Position numbers and translations under genes: made by a program | DNA from: Planctomycetia bacterium | Lineage (GTDB): Bacteria > Planctomycetota > Phycisphaerae > UBA1845 > Fen-1342 | NCBI GenBank assembly: GCA_015709575.1 | Contig: CP054190.1 | Location: forward strand, 3,823,420 to 3,887,419 | DNA: 64,000 nucleotides | Direction: 5' to 3' | Shown: positions 1-8,550 of the stretch, piece after piece | How positions within the stretch are numbered: position 1 is the stretch's first letter | Layout of the letters: the number at the start of each line of letters is the position of its first letter | Notes under the pieces: generated by a model | Told to the model about the DNA's origin: nothing | Database searches by the model: none | What the model saw: the letters and a program-made list of their open reading frames with translations, nothing else

Positions 1-505
1 GCACGTTCATCTCGAAAGCCAGCGCGCGACGGGCGACCTCCGTTCCGATCCGCCCCGCCCCCACCACCCCGATCGTCATCCCCCGCAGCCCCTGCGACCG
101 CTTGCTGTACTCCTTCTTGCACCACTTGTGAGCACGCAGGTCAATCACGTTGTCCGGAATCCGCCGATCGAGCGAGATGATCAACCCAATCGTCAGCTCG
201 GCCACCGCGGCGGCGTTCTGGCCGGGGCAATTGGAGACCAGGATGCCGCGCTTGGAGGCGGCCGGGATGTCGATGTTGTCCACGCCCGCCCCGGCCCGCA
301 CGATCAGCTTGAGGCGCTTGGCGCACTCGATCACCGCCGAGGTGACCTTGGTCGAGCGAACGATCAGGACGTCCGGATCCAGCTCCGCAACGCGCTTGAC
401 CAGCGCGTCACCCTTGGTGCCCGGCTCATAGCTGACCTGTGCCCCGAGCGCACCCAATTCCGCGACGCCGAAGCTCTCAAACGCATCCGCAATCAGGATC
501 TTCAT
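1..505 (-). CDS. serA: D-3-phosphoglycerate dehydrogenase, N-terminal part (runs off the window)
   Basis: This is the first step of the phosphorylated serine pathway, NAD-dependent oxidation of 3-phosphoglycerate in the cytoplasm. Translation of the minus strand from an ATG at 505 gives 168 residues beginning MKILIADAF. The features are those of the D-2-hydroxyacid dehydrogenase fold: RAGAGVDNID at about 70-79, SNCPGQNAAAVAE at about 91-103, and the Rossmann glycine motif VVGAGRIG at about 147-154. The catalytic Arg, Glu and His of this family lie further on and are outside the window, so another member of the family (for example a glyoxylate reductase) cannot be excluded. The SNCPGQN wording is typical of SerA. 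It is divergent from nuoJ, with 236 bases between the two starts. Confidence 0.85.
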   Translation of the reverse strand, partial: MKILIADAFESFGVAELGALGAQVSYEPGTKGDALVKRVAELDPDVLIVRSTKVTSAVIECAKRLKLIVRAGAGVDNIDIPAASKRGILVSNCPGQNAAAVAELTIGLIISLDRRIPDNVIDLRAHKWCKKEYSKRSQGLRGMTIGVVGAGRIGTEVARRALAFEMNV

Positions 506-741
506 CTTCGCCCATCCACGCCTGGTCGCGACGACGAGTGCAGCCGCGCCCGCGGCCGTCGGTCACGATCCGAAACGGGCATGATATCGCACCCGGCCGC
601 CGCACGGCACGCGGCGCGGGGGCGGTTTGGAGCGGTTGAAAACAACCCGACCGCTTCGTACCATGCCCGCTCTGAATCGGGCCTCACGACGCGCTGCGGC
701 GCGGATTCGGCGTTGTCGTCGGCCGGTGCAAAGCGAGTTCC

Positions 742-1524
742 ATGCTGCTCCTGACGCTGCTGGTGGTCGTCGGCGGAATCGGCCTGTACATGGCCATGCC
801 GCGCGGTCGCACCGCGCCCGCGCGCGGGGTGCTGGCGCTGCTCGCGCTGGCGGCCGGGGCCATGCTGGTCGCGATTCTGATCAACCTGCCGTCGGGCATC
901 GTGACACCGGCGCGGCCCACCATGGTCGCGCTCTCCGCGTTGGCGCTGCTGGCGGCGGTGCGCGTCGTCACGCACTCGCGCCCGGTCTACAGCGCGCTGT
1001 ACTTCGTGCTGCTGGTGCTGGCGAATGCCGGGCTGCTGCTGCTGATGCAGGCTGAGTTCCTGGCGACCGGGCTGGTGATCATCTACGCCGGGGCGATCCT
1101 GGTGACCTACATTTTCGTCATCATGCTCGCGCAGCAGACCACCGGAAAAGCGGCCTACGACACCGAATCGCGCGAGCCGCTGCTGGGCTGTTTCGCCGGG
1201 TTCCTGCTGCTGGCGGTGCTGGCCGGGGGAATCTACGGCGCGGCCGTCCCCGGCTCGCTGGAGCGGTCCGGCACCGGCGGGCCGCTGGCGGCCGAGGCAA
1301 TCGACGCGCAGCCGGACCTCGCGCCGACCGCGGCGCTGCTATCGGACGTCAACCGGCTCTCCGAGCCGGGGCCGGGTCACGGCACGACCGAGCGGCTGGG
1401 CACGCATCTGCTGACCAGCTACTTCCTCGCGATGGAGCTGGCCGGCGTTCTGCTTCTGGCGGCGATGGTCGGGGCGATCGCGATTGCCCGGCGGCAATTG
1501 TCCGCGATGGAGCCCGCGGCATGA
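742..1524 (+). CDS. nuoJ: NADH-quinone oxidoreductase subunit J
   Basis: Membrane-arm subunit of respiratory complex I, which couples NADH oxidation and quinone reduction to proton export. The family core is seen at about residues 60-130: SRPVYSALYFVLLVLANAG, then AEFLATGLVIIYAGAILVTYIFVIML, which carries the conserved kinked third helix with its YAGAI motif. A last hydrophobic helix lies near the C-terminus (about 225-250). At 260 residues it is longer than usual NuoJ. It has two extra hydrophobic stretches before the core (about 1-50) and a polar loop of about 70 residues before the last helix. No strong ribosome site is seen before ATG 742. It is the first gene of nuoJKLMN; nuoK follows after 70 bases. 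Confidence 0.93.
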   Translation: MLLLTLLVVVGGIGLYMAMPRGRTAPARGVLALLALAAGAMLVAILINLPSGIVTPARPTMVALSALALLAAVRVVTHSRPVYSALYFVLLVLANAGLLLLMQAEFLATGLVIIYAGAILVTYIFVIMLAQQTTGKAAYDTESREPLLGCFAGFLLLAVLAGGIYGAAVPGSLERSGTGGPLAAEAIDAQPDLAPTAALLSDVNRLSEPGPGHGTTERLGTHLLTSYFLAMELAGVLLLAAMVGAIAIARRQLSAMEPAA

Positions 1525-1594
1525 CGCGCATGCGAGCCACTCCCGCAACCCGCGACCGGCGCTGGCCGCTCCCGAACCCGAAGGGAGCGCCGCG

Positions 1595-1906
1595 ATGCTG
1601 ATTCCGCTGGTTCTCGTCGGAGCGGCGCTCTTCGCGCTGGGGTTGATCGGCTTCGTCACACGTAGAAACCTCATCATCATCTTCCTGTGCACGGAATTGA
1701 TGTTCCAGGGCATCGTGCTCAACCTCGCGGCGTTCGGCCGCTACCCGCTCAGCGGGTCGCCGACGCTCGACGGGCAGGCCTTCGCCATCTTCCTGCTGGC
1801 GATTGCCGCGTCTGAAGCGGCCCTCGGGCTGGCCCTGGTGGTGCTGCTCTATCGCTATCGCGGCACGCTCGACGCGAACGCTTACAAAGTGCTGAAGGAC
1901 TCCTGA
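1595..1906 (+). CDS. nuoK: NADH-quinone oxidoreductase subunit K
   Basis: Small three-helix membrane subunit of complex I. The ATG at 1595 is chosen because an AAGGGAG ribosome site sits just before it and the protein then has 103 residues, the normal size. The longer in-frame extension from 1484 overlaps nuoJ and reads as non-protein. Both conserved membrane glutamates of the proton path are present: in IIIFLCTELMFQGIVLN (helix 2) and in IFLLAIAASEAALGLALVV (helix 3). The stop codon is two bases from the nuoL start, so translation is probably coupled. Confidence 0.94.
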   Translation: MLIPLVLVGAALFALGLIGFVTRRNLIIIFLCTELMFQGIVLNLAAFGRYPLSGSPTLDGQAFAIFLLAIAASEAALGLALVVLLYRYRGTLDANAYKVLKDS

Positions 1907-1908
1907 TC

Positions 1909-3930
1909 GTGCTGCTGGCCGCCGAAACCACGTCATCACTGCTGAGCCTCGGGCTGACGCTGCCGCTCTGGCCGCTGCTCTCCGCGGTGCTGGTCGGCAT
2001 CCTGCTCGCCAGCGGGCGTTTTCGCGGCATGGCGCACGCCGCGGTGATCGCCGGGGCACTCGTCGCGGCCGTGCTGAGCGCGGTGTGGTTCGTGCAGCTT
2101 GCACCCGCGGGCGACGGGCACGGCCCGGATCACGCCCCGTCCGCCGGCATCACCATGGACATTGCCCCGTGGTTCAGCCTCGGCGACGGGCAGATGGTGG
2201 GGTTCAACTATTACGTCGACGGCCTCACCGGCGTGATGCTGCTGGTGGTGACGGCCGTGGCGCTGATGGTGGTGATCTATTCCGTCGGCTACATGAAGGA
2301 TCATCACGGCCATCCGGAGCGCGGCTACGAGCGCTTCTTCGCCTTCCTCGGCCTGTTCATTTTCAGCATGCTGATGCTGGTGCTGGCCGGCAACTTTGTC
2401 CTGCTCTATCTGGGGTGGGAGCTGGTCGGCCTGTGCAGTTACCTGCTGATCGGCTTCTACTATCGCAAGCCGGAGGCAGCGGCCGCCGCCAAGAAGGCCT
2501 TCCTGGTCAACCGCATCGGCGACTTCGGCTTCGCGCTGGGCATCTTTGCCCTCTATCAGTACATCCTGCCGCACGTGCAGCCCGGCGAGAACGCGCTGGA
2601 TTACGCGGTGGTTTTCCGCCACGCGGCCCAGCTCACCGCCGATCAGACCAATCTCGTGTGCCTGCTGTTGTTCTGCGGGGCGGTGGGCAAGAGCGCCCAG
2701 ATTCCGCTCTACGTGTGGCTGCCGGACGCGATGGAAGGCCCCTCGCCGGTGTCGGCGCTGATCCACGCCGCGACGATGGTCACGGCCGGCGTGTACATGG
2801 TAGCGCGCTGCGGGCCGCTGTTCGCGAACGCCCCGGACGCCCTGGAAGTGGTGATGTGGGTGGGGGCGATCGGAGCGATCTTCGCCGCGACGATGGCCAT
2901 GGCGCAATACGACATGAAACGCATCCTGGCCTATTCGACCATGTCGCAGCTCGCGTACATGTTCGTGGCCCTGGGCTGCGGCGCGCCGGATTCGGCCGTC
3001 TTCCATCTCTACACGCACGCCTTTTTCAAGGCGCTGCTCTTCCTCGCGGCCGGCAGCGTGATGCACGCGATGGGCAATGTGATCGACCTGCGCGAGTTCA
3101 GCGGCCTGCGGAAAGTGCTGCCGACCACGCAGCGATTGATGCTGATCGGCTGCCTGGCGCTGGCGGGCTTCCCGCTGCTGTCGGGCTTCTGGAGCAAGGA
3201 CGAAATCCTGCACGCGGCTTTGAATCACAACTTCCCGGTCTTCGTGATCCTGCTGCTCACGTCCTTCATGACCGCCTATTACACCTTCCGCATGTATTTC
3301 CTGTGCTTCCACGGCCCGGTGCGGCTGCCGGCCGCGGCCGGCGCACACCCGCACGACGCGCCGCCGACGATGGCCGTGCCGATGATGCTGCTGGCCGCCG
3401 GCGCGATCTTCGCCGGATACCTGGGCGTCGCGATCCACCCTGGCAGCCCGCTCGATTCGTTCCTGTTCGTCTTCCAGGGCCACGGCTGGTTCCATCACTA
3501 CGTGCACAATGGCTCGATGGTGGTGACGCCGGTCGAGCACGGCTCGGGCGGCGCGGTGCTGTATTACGTCTCGGCCGCGGTCGGCCTGGCCGGAATCTGG
3601 ATGGCCTGGCGGCGCTACGGCACTGCTCCGCAGGATGAGCCGGACCGCAAGTCGTTCGGGCCGCTGTGGCTGCTGTGGCACGCGCGCTATTACGTGGACG
3701 AGATTTTTGACGCCCTGCTCGTGCAGCCGCTGCGGGCGCTGGGTCAGCTTTTCTTCGCCGTGGATCGGACCGGCGTGGACGGCGCAGTGAACGCCGTCGG
3801 CGGAACGCCGCGAGCGCTGGGCGCGGTGCTGCGCGTCGCGCAGAACGGCATGCTGCAGAGCTACGCGCTGTCAGCCGCGCTGGGCATCGCCGTACTGGCG
3901 CTGCTGTGGCGCTTCATCGGAACGCAGTAA
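1909..3930 (+). CDS. nuoL: NADH-quinone oxidoreductase subunit L
   Basis: Distal antiporter-like subunit of complex I, 673 residues, starting at GTG 1909. The antiporter core shows LLYLGWELVGLCSYLLIGFYY with the key glutamate, KSAQIPLYVWLPDAMEGPSPVSALIHAATMV with the lysine and histidine of the half-channel, and KRILAYSTMSQLAYMF. The C-terminal part (from about residue 560) has the extended region that forms the lateral helix, ending with a last membrane helix. Length and motifs match the family. It sits between nuoK (two-base gap) and nuoM (45-base gap). Confidence 0.96.
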   Translation: MLLAAETTSSLLSLGLTLPLWPLLSAVLVGILLASGRFRGMAHAAVIAGALVAAVLSAVWFVQLAPAGDGHGPDHAPSAGITMDIAPWFSLGDGQMVGFNYYVDGLTGVMLLVVTAVALMVVIYSVGYMKDHHGHPERGYERFFAFLGLFIFSMLMLVLAGNFVLLYLGWELVGLCSYLLIGFYYRKPEAAAAAKKAFLVNRIGDFGFALGIFALYQYILPHVQPGENALDYAVVFRHAAQLTADQTNLVCLLLFCGAVGKSAQIPLYVWLPDAMEGPSPVSALIHAATMVTAGVYMVARCGPLFANAPDALEVVMWVGAIGAIFAATMAMAQYDMKRILAYSTMSQLAYMFVALGCGAPDSAVFHLYTHAFFKALLFLAAGSVMHAMGNVIDLREFSGLRKVLPTTQRLMLIGCLALAGFPLLSGFWSKDEILHAALNHNFPVFVILLLTSFMTAYYTFRMYFLCFHGPVRLPAAAGAHPHDAPPTMAVPMMLLAAGAIFAGYLGVAIHPGSPLDSFLFVFQGHGWFHHYVHNGSMVVTPVEHGSGGAVLYYVSAAVGLAGIWMAWRRYGTAPQDEPDRKSFGPLWLLWHARYYVDEIFDALLVQPLRALGQLFFAVDRTGVDGAVNAVGGTPRALGAVLRVAQNGMLQSYALSAALGIAVLALLWRFIGTQ

Positions 3931-3975
3931 GGCGACGACGCCCGCGGCGGATCGAACCCCGCCGCATGAGGTTTC

Positions 3976-5589
3976 ATGGAAGCGATCGGCCTGCACATCC
4001 TGATCTTCGCCCCCTTCGCCGCGGCGCTGGCGATCTGGTCGCTGCCCGCGTCGCGCGGCGACCTGGCCTACCGCATCAGCCTGGCGGTCGGCGGCATGGT
4101 CTGCGCCATCGGACTGGGGCTGTGGTGGGTCACCACCGGCGACCCCGAAGCGCTGACCGGCGAAACGCGCGTGACATGGGTCACGATCGCCGACACCGCC
4201 GCCAGCGCCGGCGTCACGATCCGCTACCACGTCGGGCTGGACGCGATCTCAGCCGCGCTGGTCGGCCTGACCGCGCTGCTGGTGCCGCTCTCGATCGCCT
4301 GCGGGGCGGTGTCCATCCGCGAGCGGGCCACCGAATATTACGCCTGGCTGATGGTGCTGACCGGCGCGATGTTCGGCGTCTTCGCGGCGCGGGACGTGCT
4401 GCTGTTCTACATCTTCTTCGAGTTCACGCTGGTCCCGCTCTACTTTCTGATCGGCGTCTGGGGCGGGCCGGATCGTCGCTACGCGGCCAACAAGTTCTTC
4501 CTCTACACCTTCGTCGGCAGCGTCATTACGTTCGCCGGCATCCTGTACCTGGCGATTCGCGCAGCCGACGGCGGCGCGATCGACTTTGACCTGCTGCGGC
4601 TGTCGTCGCTGTCGCTCAGTGCGACCGAGCAATCGCTGCTCTTTCTGGCGCTCTTCTGCGGCTTTGCGATCAAGGTGCCCTTCTTCCCGCTGCACACCTG
4701 GCTGCCGCTGGCGCATACCGAGGCGCCGACGGCCGGGTCGGTGCTGCTGGCCGGTGTGCTGCTCAAGCTGGGGACCTATGGCTTCCTGCGTTTCAGCCTG
4801 CCGATGACGCCCGAGGGGGCGGTCGCCTGGGCGCCGTTCATGGGCGGACTGGCGATCTGCGGCATCATCTACGGCGCATTGATCTCGTGGGTCCAGCGCG
4901 ACGTGAAGAAGCTGGTCGCGTATTCGTCCGTTTCGCACCTGGGCTTCTGCATGCTCGGCATGTTCAGCATGATGTCGGCCGGGCTGACCGGCTCCGTGCT
5001 CTACATGGTGAATCACGGCATCAACACCGGCGCCCTATTCCTCGTCGTCGGCATGATCTACGACCGCTATCACACCCGCGACATGGACAAGCTCGGCGGC
5101 CTGGCCCGCCAGATGCCCGTGATGAGCTTTTTCCTGATCATCTTCGTGCTCGCCAGCGTCGGCCTGCCGCTGACGAACGGCTTCATCAGCGAGTTCACGG
5201 TGCTCTTCGCCGCCTATCAATCCAAGGTGCTCGGGCCGGCCTTCGGCGCGATGGGCGCGCTCGGCATCCTGCTCGGCGCGATCTACATGCTGTACATGAC
5301 CGGCAAGGTGCTGTTCGGCCCGCTGAATGAGCCGCACGGCGGCCCCGACCTGCACGACGGCCGCCTCAAGCCCGACCTGACGCGCCGCGAAATCGCAATC
5401 CTCGCGCCGCTGGCGGCACTGGTGCTGATCCTCGGCGTCGCCCCGAAGGTGCTGACCAACACGCTCGAACCGGTGCTGGAGTCGCGCGTGTTGGCGCGGG
5501 TCGCGCCGTTTGTCGCGCCTGCGGCCCCGGCCACCGGTCGCACCGTCGCATCCGCCCTGCCGGGCGTAGCCCCGTCGGAGGCGCCGTAA
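3976..5589 (+). CDS. nuoM: NADH-quinone oxidoreductase subunit M
   Basis: Antiporter-like proton-pumping subunit of complex I, 537 residues. It carries LLFYIFFEFTLVPLYFLIG with the conserved membrane glutamate, AIKVPFFPLHTWLPLAHTEA with the lysine, and KLVAYSSVSHLGFCMLG. ATG 3976 follows a GAGG. The C-terminal 35 or so residues are Ala/Pro/Val-rich and outside the membrane core. Its TAA shares one base with the ATG of nuoN, which indicates coupled translation. Confidence 0.96.
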   Translation: MEAIGLHILIFAPFAAALAIWSLPASRGDLAYRISLAVGGMVCAIGLGLWWVTTGDPEALTGETRVTWVTIADTAASAGVTIRYHVGLDAISAALVGLTALLVPLSIACGAVSIRERATEYYAWLMVLTGAMFGVFAARDVLLFYIFFEFTLVPLYFLIGVWGGPDRRYAANKFFLYTFVGSVITFAGILYLAIRAADGGAIDFDLLRLSSLSLSATEQSLLFLALFCGFAIKVPFFPLHTWLPLAHTEAPTAGSVLLAGVLLKLGTYGFLRFSLPMTPEGAVAWAPFMGGLAICGIIYGALISWVQRDVKKLVAYSSVSHLGFCMLGMFSMMSAGLTGSVLYMVNHGINTGALFLVVGMIYDRYHTRDMDKLGGLARQMPVMSFFLIIFVLASVGLPLTNGFISEFTVLFAAYQSKVLGPAFGAMGALGILLGAIYMLYMTGKVLFGPLNEPHGGPDLHDGRLKPDLTRREIAILAPLAALVLILGVAPKVLTNTLEPVLESRVLARVAPFVAPAAPATGRTVASALPGVAPSEAP

Positions 5590-7253
5590 TGCCCGAGTCG
5601 TTTTACCCGCTGCTGAACATCCCCGGCCTGCTGCCGGAAATTCTGCTGGTCGCGGCCGGTTGCGCCGTGCTGCTGATGATCGGCCCCTCGCGCCGCTACG
5701 TCCCCTGGACGGCGCTAGGCGCCGTGATCGGCGCGCTGGCGCTGTTGCTGTGGGGCGCGCCGCACCCCGGCGCCGGAAGCGGCATGCGCTTCACCAGCGC
5801 CGCCGATTTCGTCCGCCACGCCACGCTGGTCGTCGGCGCATTGCTCACCCTGATCGCCTTCGCCCAGCCGCGCGACGACGAGCGCGGCGAGTTTTTCTCG
5901 ATGATGCTCTTCTCGCTGGCCGGCCTGATGCTGCTCGGCGGCGCGTCCGATCTCGTGCTGCTTTTCGTCGCGCTGGAGCTGGTCAGCATTCCGACCTACG
6001 TGCTGGTCGTCCTCAGCCGCCACAACGAGCGCTCGCTCGAGGCCGGCACCAAGTACTTCTATCTCGGCGCGATGGCCGCGGCGGTCACCGCGTACGGCTT
6101 CTCGTTCCTGTACGGCGTCGCGGGCAGCGCCGACCTCGGCCGCGTCGCCACGGCCGTCACCGCCGCCCTGGCCGCACCCGGCACCGTGCCGCACGCCTTC
6201 GCCGTCGCCGGGCTGATGCTCTCCCTGGCCGGGCTGTTCTTCAAAATCGCGGCCGTGCCGCTGCATCTCTACATCGCGGATGTGTATGAGGGCGCGGCCT
6301 CCAGCGTGGCCGGCCTGCTGGGATTCGTACCGAAGCTGGCGGGGATTGTTGCGATCGTCAAGATGATCGAAGCCGCCGGCTGGTCCACCGACCGCGGCGC
6401 GCTCTTCTGGACGTTGTGGCTGTGCGCCGCGCTGAGCATGACCATCGGCAACGTGCTCGCGCTGCGGCAACACAGCATCAAGCGCATGCTGGCCTATTCC
6501 GGCATCGCCCATTCGGGCTACATGCTGGTCGGCCTGATGGCGGCCGGGCTGTATGCCCGCGAAGGGTCGCAGGTGGGCGGCCTGATGGCCGACGGCCCCG
6601 GAGCGGTGTTCTACTACGCCGTCGCCTACGGCATCGCCAACCTCTGCGCATTCGCCGTGCTCGGGGCACTGCGCATCCGCGGCGCGGCCTGCGAAACCGT
6701 CCGCGACGTGGCCGGGCTGCTTCGCCGCCAGCCGGCGCTGGCGTTGATCCTGGTCATCGCCATGTTCACGCTGATGGGATTGCCGCCCACGCCGGGCTTC
6801 TGGGGCAAGCTCTCGCTCTTCGGCAGCGCCTGGAGCGCCGCCGCCAGCGCCCCGGCCGACGTGCAGTGGTGGATCGGCGCGCTGGTGATCCTGGCCGTGG
6901 TGAACTCCGCCATCGGCGCGGCCTATTACCTGCGGGTCATCGCCGCCTGCATCCTGTACGAGAGTGATGAGCCGGCCGACGCGATTCCGGCGCAGACGCC
7001 CCAATTCGGCGCCACCATGGCCGGCGTGCTGCTGCTGATCTACAGCTTCTTCCCCAACCCGCTGCTCATGATGAGCCGCACCGCGACGCGCGACCTGCGC
7101 GACCCGCTGGGCTTCGTGGTAGCCGCTCCGGCGAACGCACGCTCCGTCGCCCGGCTTGAACCCGCAGCCGGTTCGCCCGACCGGGATCCGCGCTCGAGCA
7201 TGCTCGACGCACACTCCGCAGCCGGGCCGGCCGCAGCACCGTCCGCGCGGTAG
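5589..7253 (+). CDS. nuoN: NADH-quinone oxidoreductase subunit N
   Basis: Third antiporter-like subunit of complex I, 554 residues, somewhat longer than common NuoN. Core motifs are LLFVALELVSIPTYVLV (membrane glutamate), FFKIAAVPLHLYIADVYEGA (lysine and histidine) and KRMLAYSGIAHSGYML. A soluble tail of roughly 60 residues after the last helix is rich in Ala, Arg and Asp. It is the last gene of this nuo cluster. The next gene is on the opposite strand, 42 bases on, and no clear terminator lies between them. Confidence 0.95.
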   Translation: MPESFYPLLNIPGLLPEILLVAAGCAVLLMIGPSRRYVPWTALGAVIGALALLLWGAPHPGAGSGMRFTSAADFVRHATLVVGALLTLIAFAQPRDDERGEFFSMMLFSLAGLMLLGGASDLVLLFVALELVSIPTYVLVVLSRHNERSLEAGTKYFYLGAMAAAVTAYGFSFLYGVAGSADLGRVATAVTAALAAPGTVPHAFAVAGLMLSLAGLFFKIAAVPLHLYIADVYEGAASSVAGLLGFVPKLAGIVAIVKMIEAAGWSTDRGALFWTLWLCAALSMTIGNVLALRQHSIKRMLAYSGIAHSGYMLVGLMAAGLYAREGSQVGGLMADGPGAVFYYAVAYGIANLCAFAVLGALRIRGAACETVRDVAGLLRRQPALALILVIAMFTLMGLPPTPGFWGKLSLFGSAWSAAASAPADVQWWIGALVILAVVNSAIGAAYYLRVIAACILYESDEPADAIPAQTPQFGATMAGVLLLIYSFFPNPLLMMSRTATRDLRDPLGFVVAAPANARSVARLEPAAGSPDRDPRSSMLDAHSAAGPAAAPSAR

Positions 7254-7295
7254 CGCTGCGTCGCATCGGCAGCGCACGCCGAGGTCGATCCCGTC

Positions 7296-8255
7296 TCACG
7301 CCGAAGGCGACGCACTGTCTGCCGCTGCGCGATTCGAATCACCGTCCGCCCCATTGTTTTGGTACACCCCCGCGTTCAGGATCTCCATGTACCGATCCGG
7401 GTAGGTCAGAGGGCCGAAACCGAAACGCGCATACAGCCCGTGCGCATCGAGCGTCGAGAGCACAAATCGCCGAAGCCCCTGCAGCTCCGGATGCGCCAGG
7501 ATGCACTCCATCAGCCACACCGACAGCCCGCGGCCGCGCTCGCCCTCGTCGATGAACACGTCCGACAGATAGGCGTACGTCGAACGGTCGGTGATGACCC
7601 GCGCCACGCCGATCTGCCGTTCGCCCTCGTAAACGCCGAAGCACAGCGCTCCCGTGATCGAGCGCAGCACCGTCTCGCGCGGAATCCCGGCCGCCCACCG
7701 CGACCGCGACAGAAAGCCGTGTACCACATCCACGTCCATGCGGGTCGTGTCGGTGCTGATGCACACGTCGCCGCGCCGCCACTCCTGATGCTCGCGTTGC
7801 CATTCAACCGCATCGCCGACGCGGATCTCCCCGCCGCGGACAACCCGCGCTCTCAAGCCGCCGCGGTGCAGCAAGGCCGCGACCGCCCCGCGCTGCGTGC
7901 GGCCTTCCAGCGTCTTGCACGGCTCGCACTGCCGCGCTCCGGCCAGCACGACGGAGCCGATGCGGAAGCGCCGCCCGATCAGGTGCGCGAGTGGCACGCC
8001 GCGACAGAGCAGGTTGCGACGCGAGTCGGCATGCGAGAGTCGCACTCCGGCCTCCCGTTCCGCCGCCAGCAGCCCCTCCTCCTCGATCAGCGTGACCTGC
8101 CAGTCGCCGGGAGCTTTTGAGGTGCCCGACGACACTTCACCGGCGTTGTGGTCCCCCTCCAGCCCGATATCCGCGACCGCCCGCACACGCTCCAGCGGGA
8201 TCGGCGGCGCGCCCGGCGACGGACACACCTGGATGGACAGAATCTCCCCGATCAT
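7296..8255 (-). CDS. MOSC domain-GNAT acetyltransferase fusion protein
   Basis: A 319-residue two-domain protein. Residues 1-155 look like a stand-alone MOSC domain, the fold linked to sulfur handling by molybdenum-cofactor proteins: LEGDHNAGE near 32-40, SRRNLLCRGV at 78-87, and the conserved cysteine region ARQCEPCKTLEG at 107-118. Residues 165-295 look like a GNAT N-acetyltransferase, with YLSDVFIDEGERGRGLSVWLM (about 229-249) forming the acetyl-CoA loop and ARFGF near 276-280. The GNAT part resembles small uncharacterised acetyltransferases acting on unknown substrates. The join is in frame with no stop or repeat. Substrates of both halves are unknown. Confidence 0.8.
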   Translation of the reverse strand: MIGEILSIQVCPSPGAPPIPLERVRAVADIGLEGDHNAGEVSSGTSKAPGDWQVTLIEEEGLLAAEREAGVRLSHADSRRNLLCRGVPLAHLIGRRFRIGSVVLAGARQCEPCKTLEGRTQRGAVAALLHRGGLRARVVRGGEIRVGDAVEWQREHQEWRRGDVCISTDTTRMDVDVVHGFLSRSRWAAGIPRETVLRSITGALCFGVYEGERQIGVARVITDRSTYAYLSDVFIDEGERGRGLSVWLMECILAHPELQGLRRFVLSTLDAHGLYARFGFGPLTYPDRYMEILNAGVYQNNGADGDSNRAAADSASPSA

Positions 8256-8462
8256 GACTCATCCTCCGACCGGCCGGGTTGGCGAACCAGCATGAAGGGG
8301 ATCATACGCCTCTCGGCGCACCTCGGTTCACCCCTCCGGCACCGCCGGTACCCATCAAACAGCTTGCACTGGTGGGACGAACGATCGTAGCCACAGATAG
8401 CCATCCCCCAGGGAGGCCGCGCAACTGCGCCACAACCTCTTCGTCCTCCGCGCTCCGTTGAC

Positions 8463-8509
8463 AAAAAAAAGACCGGCGGGCCGATGGGAGGTTCCCATCG
8501 ACCCGCCGG
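8463..8509 (-). terminator. Strong intrinsic terminator of the giant cysteine-module gene
   Basis: A 17-base stem (473-489 with 493-509 of the 8-kb block, one mismatch) with a three-base loop, followed on the minus strand by eight T (8462-8470). It begins about 40 bases beyond the stop codon at 8551 and fits a rho-independent terminator for that gene. Confidence 0.88.
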
Positions 8510-8550
8510 GGTTTGGCTAATCAGCCTGCGTATCTACGAACTCACCCGGA

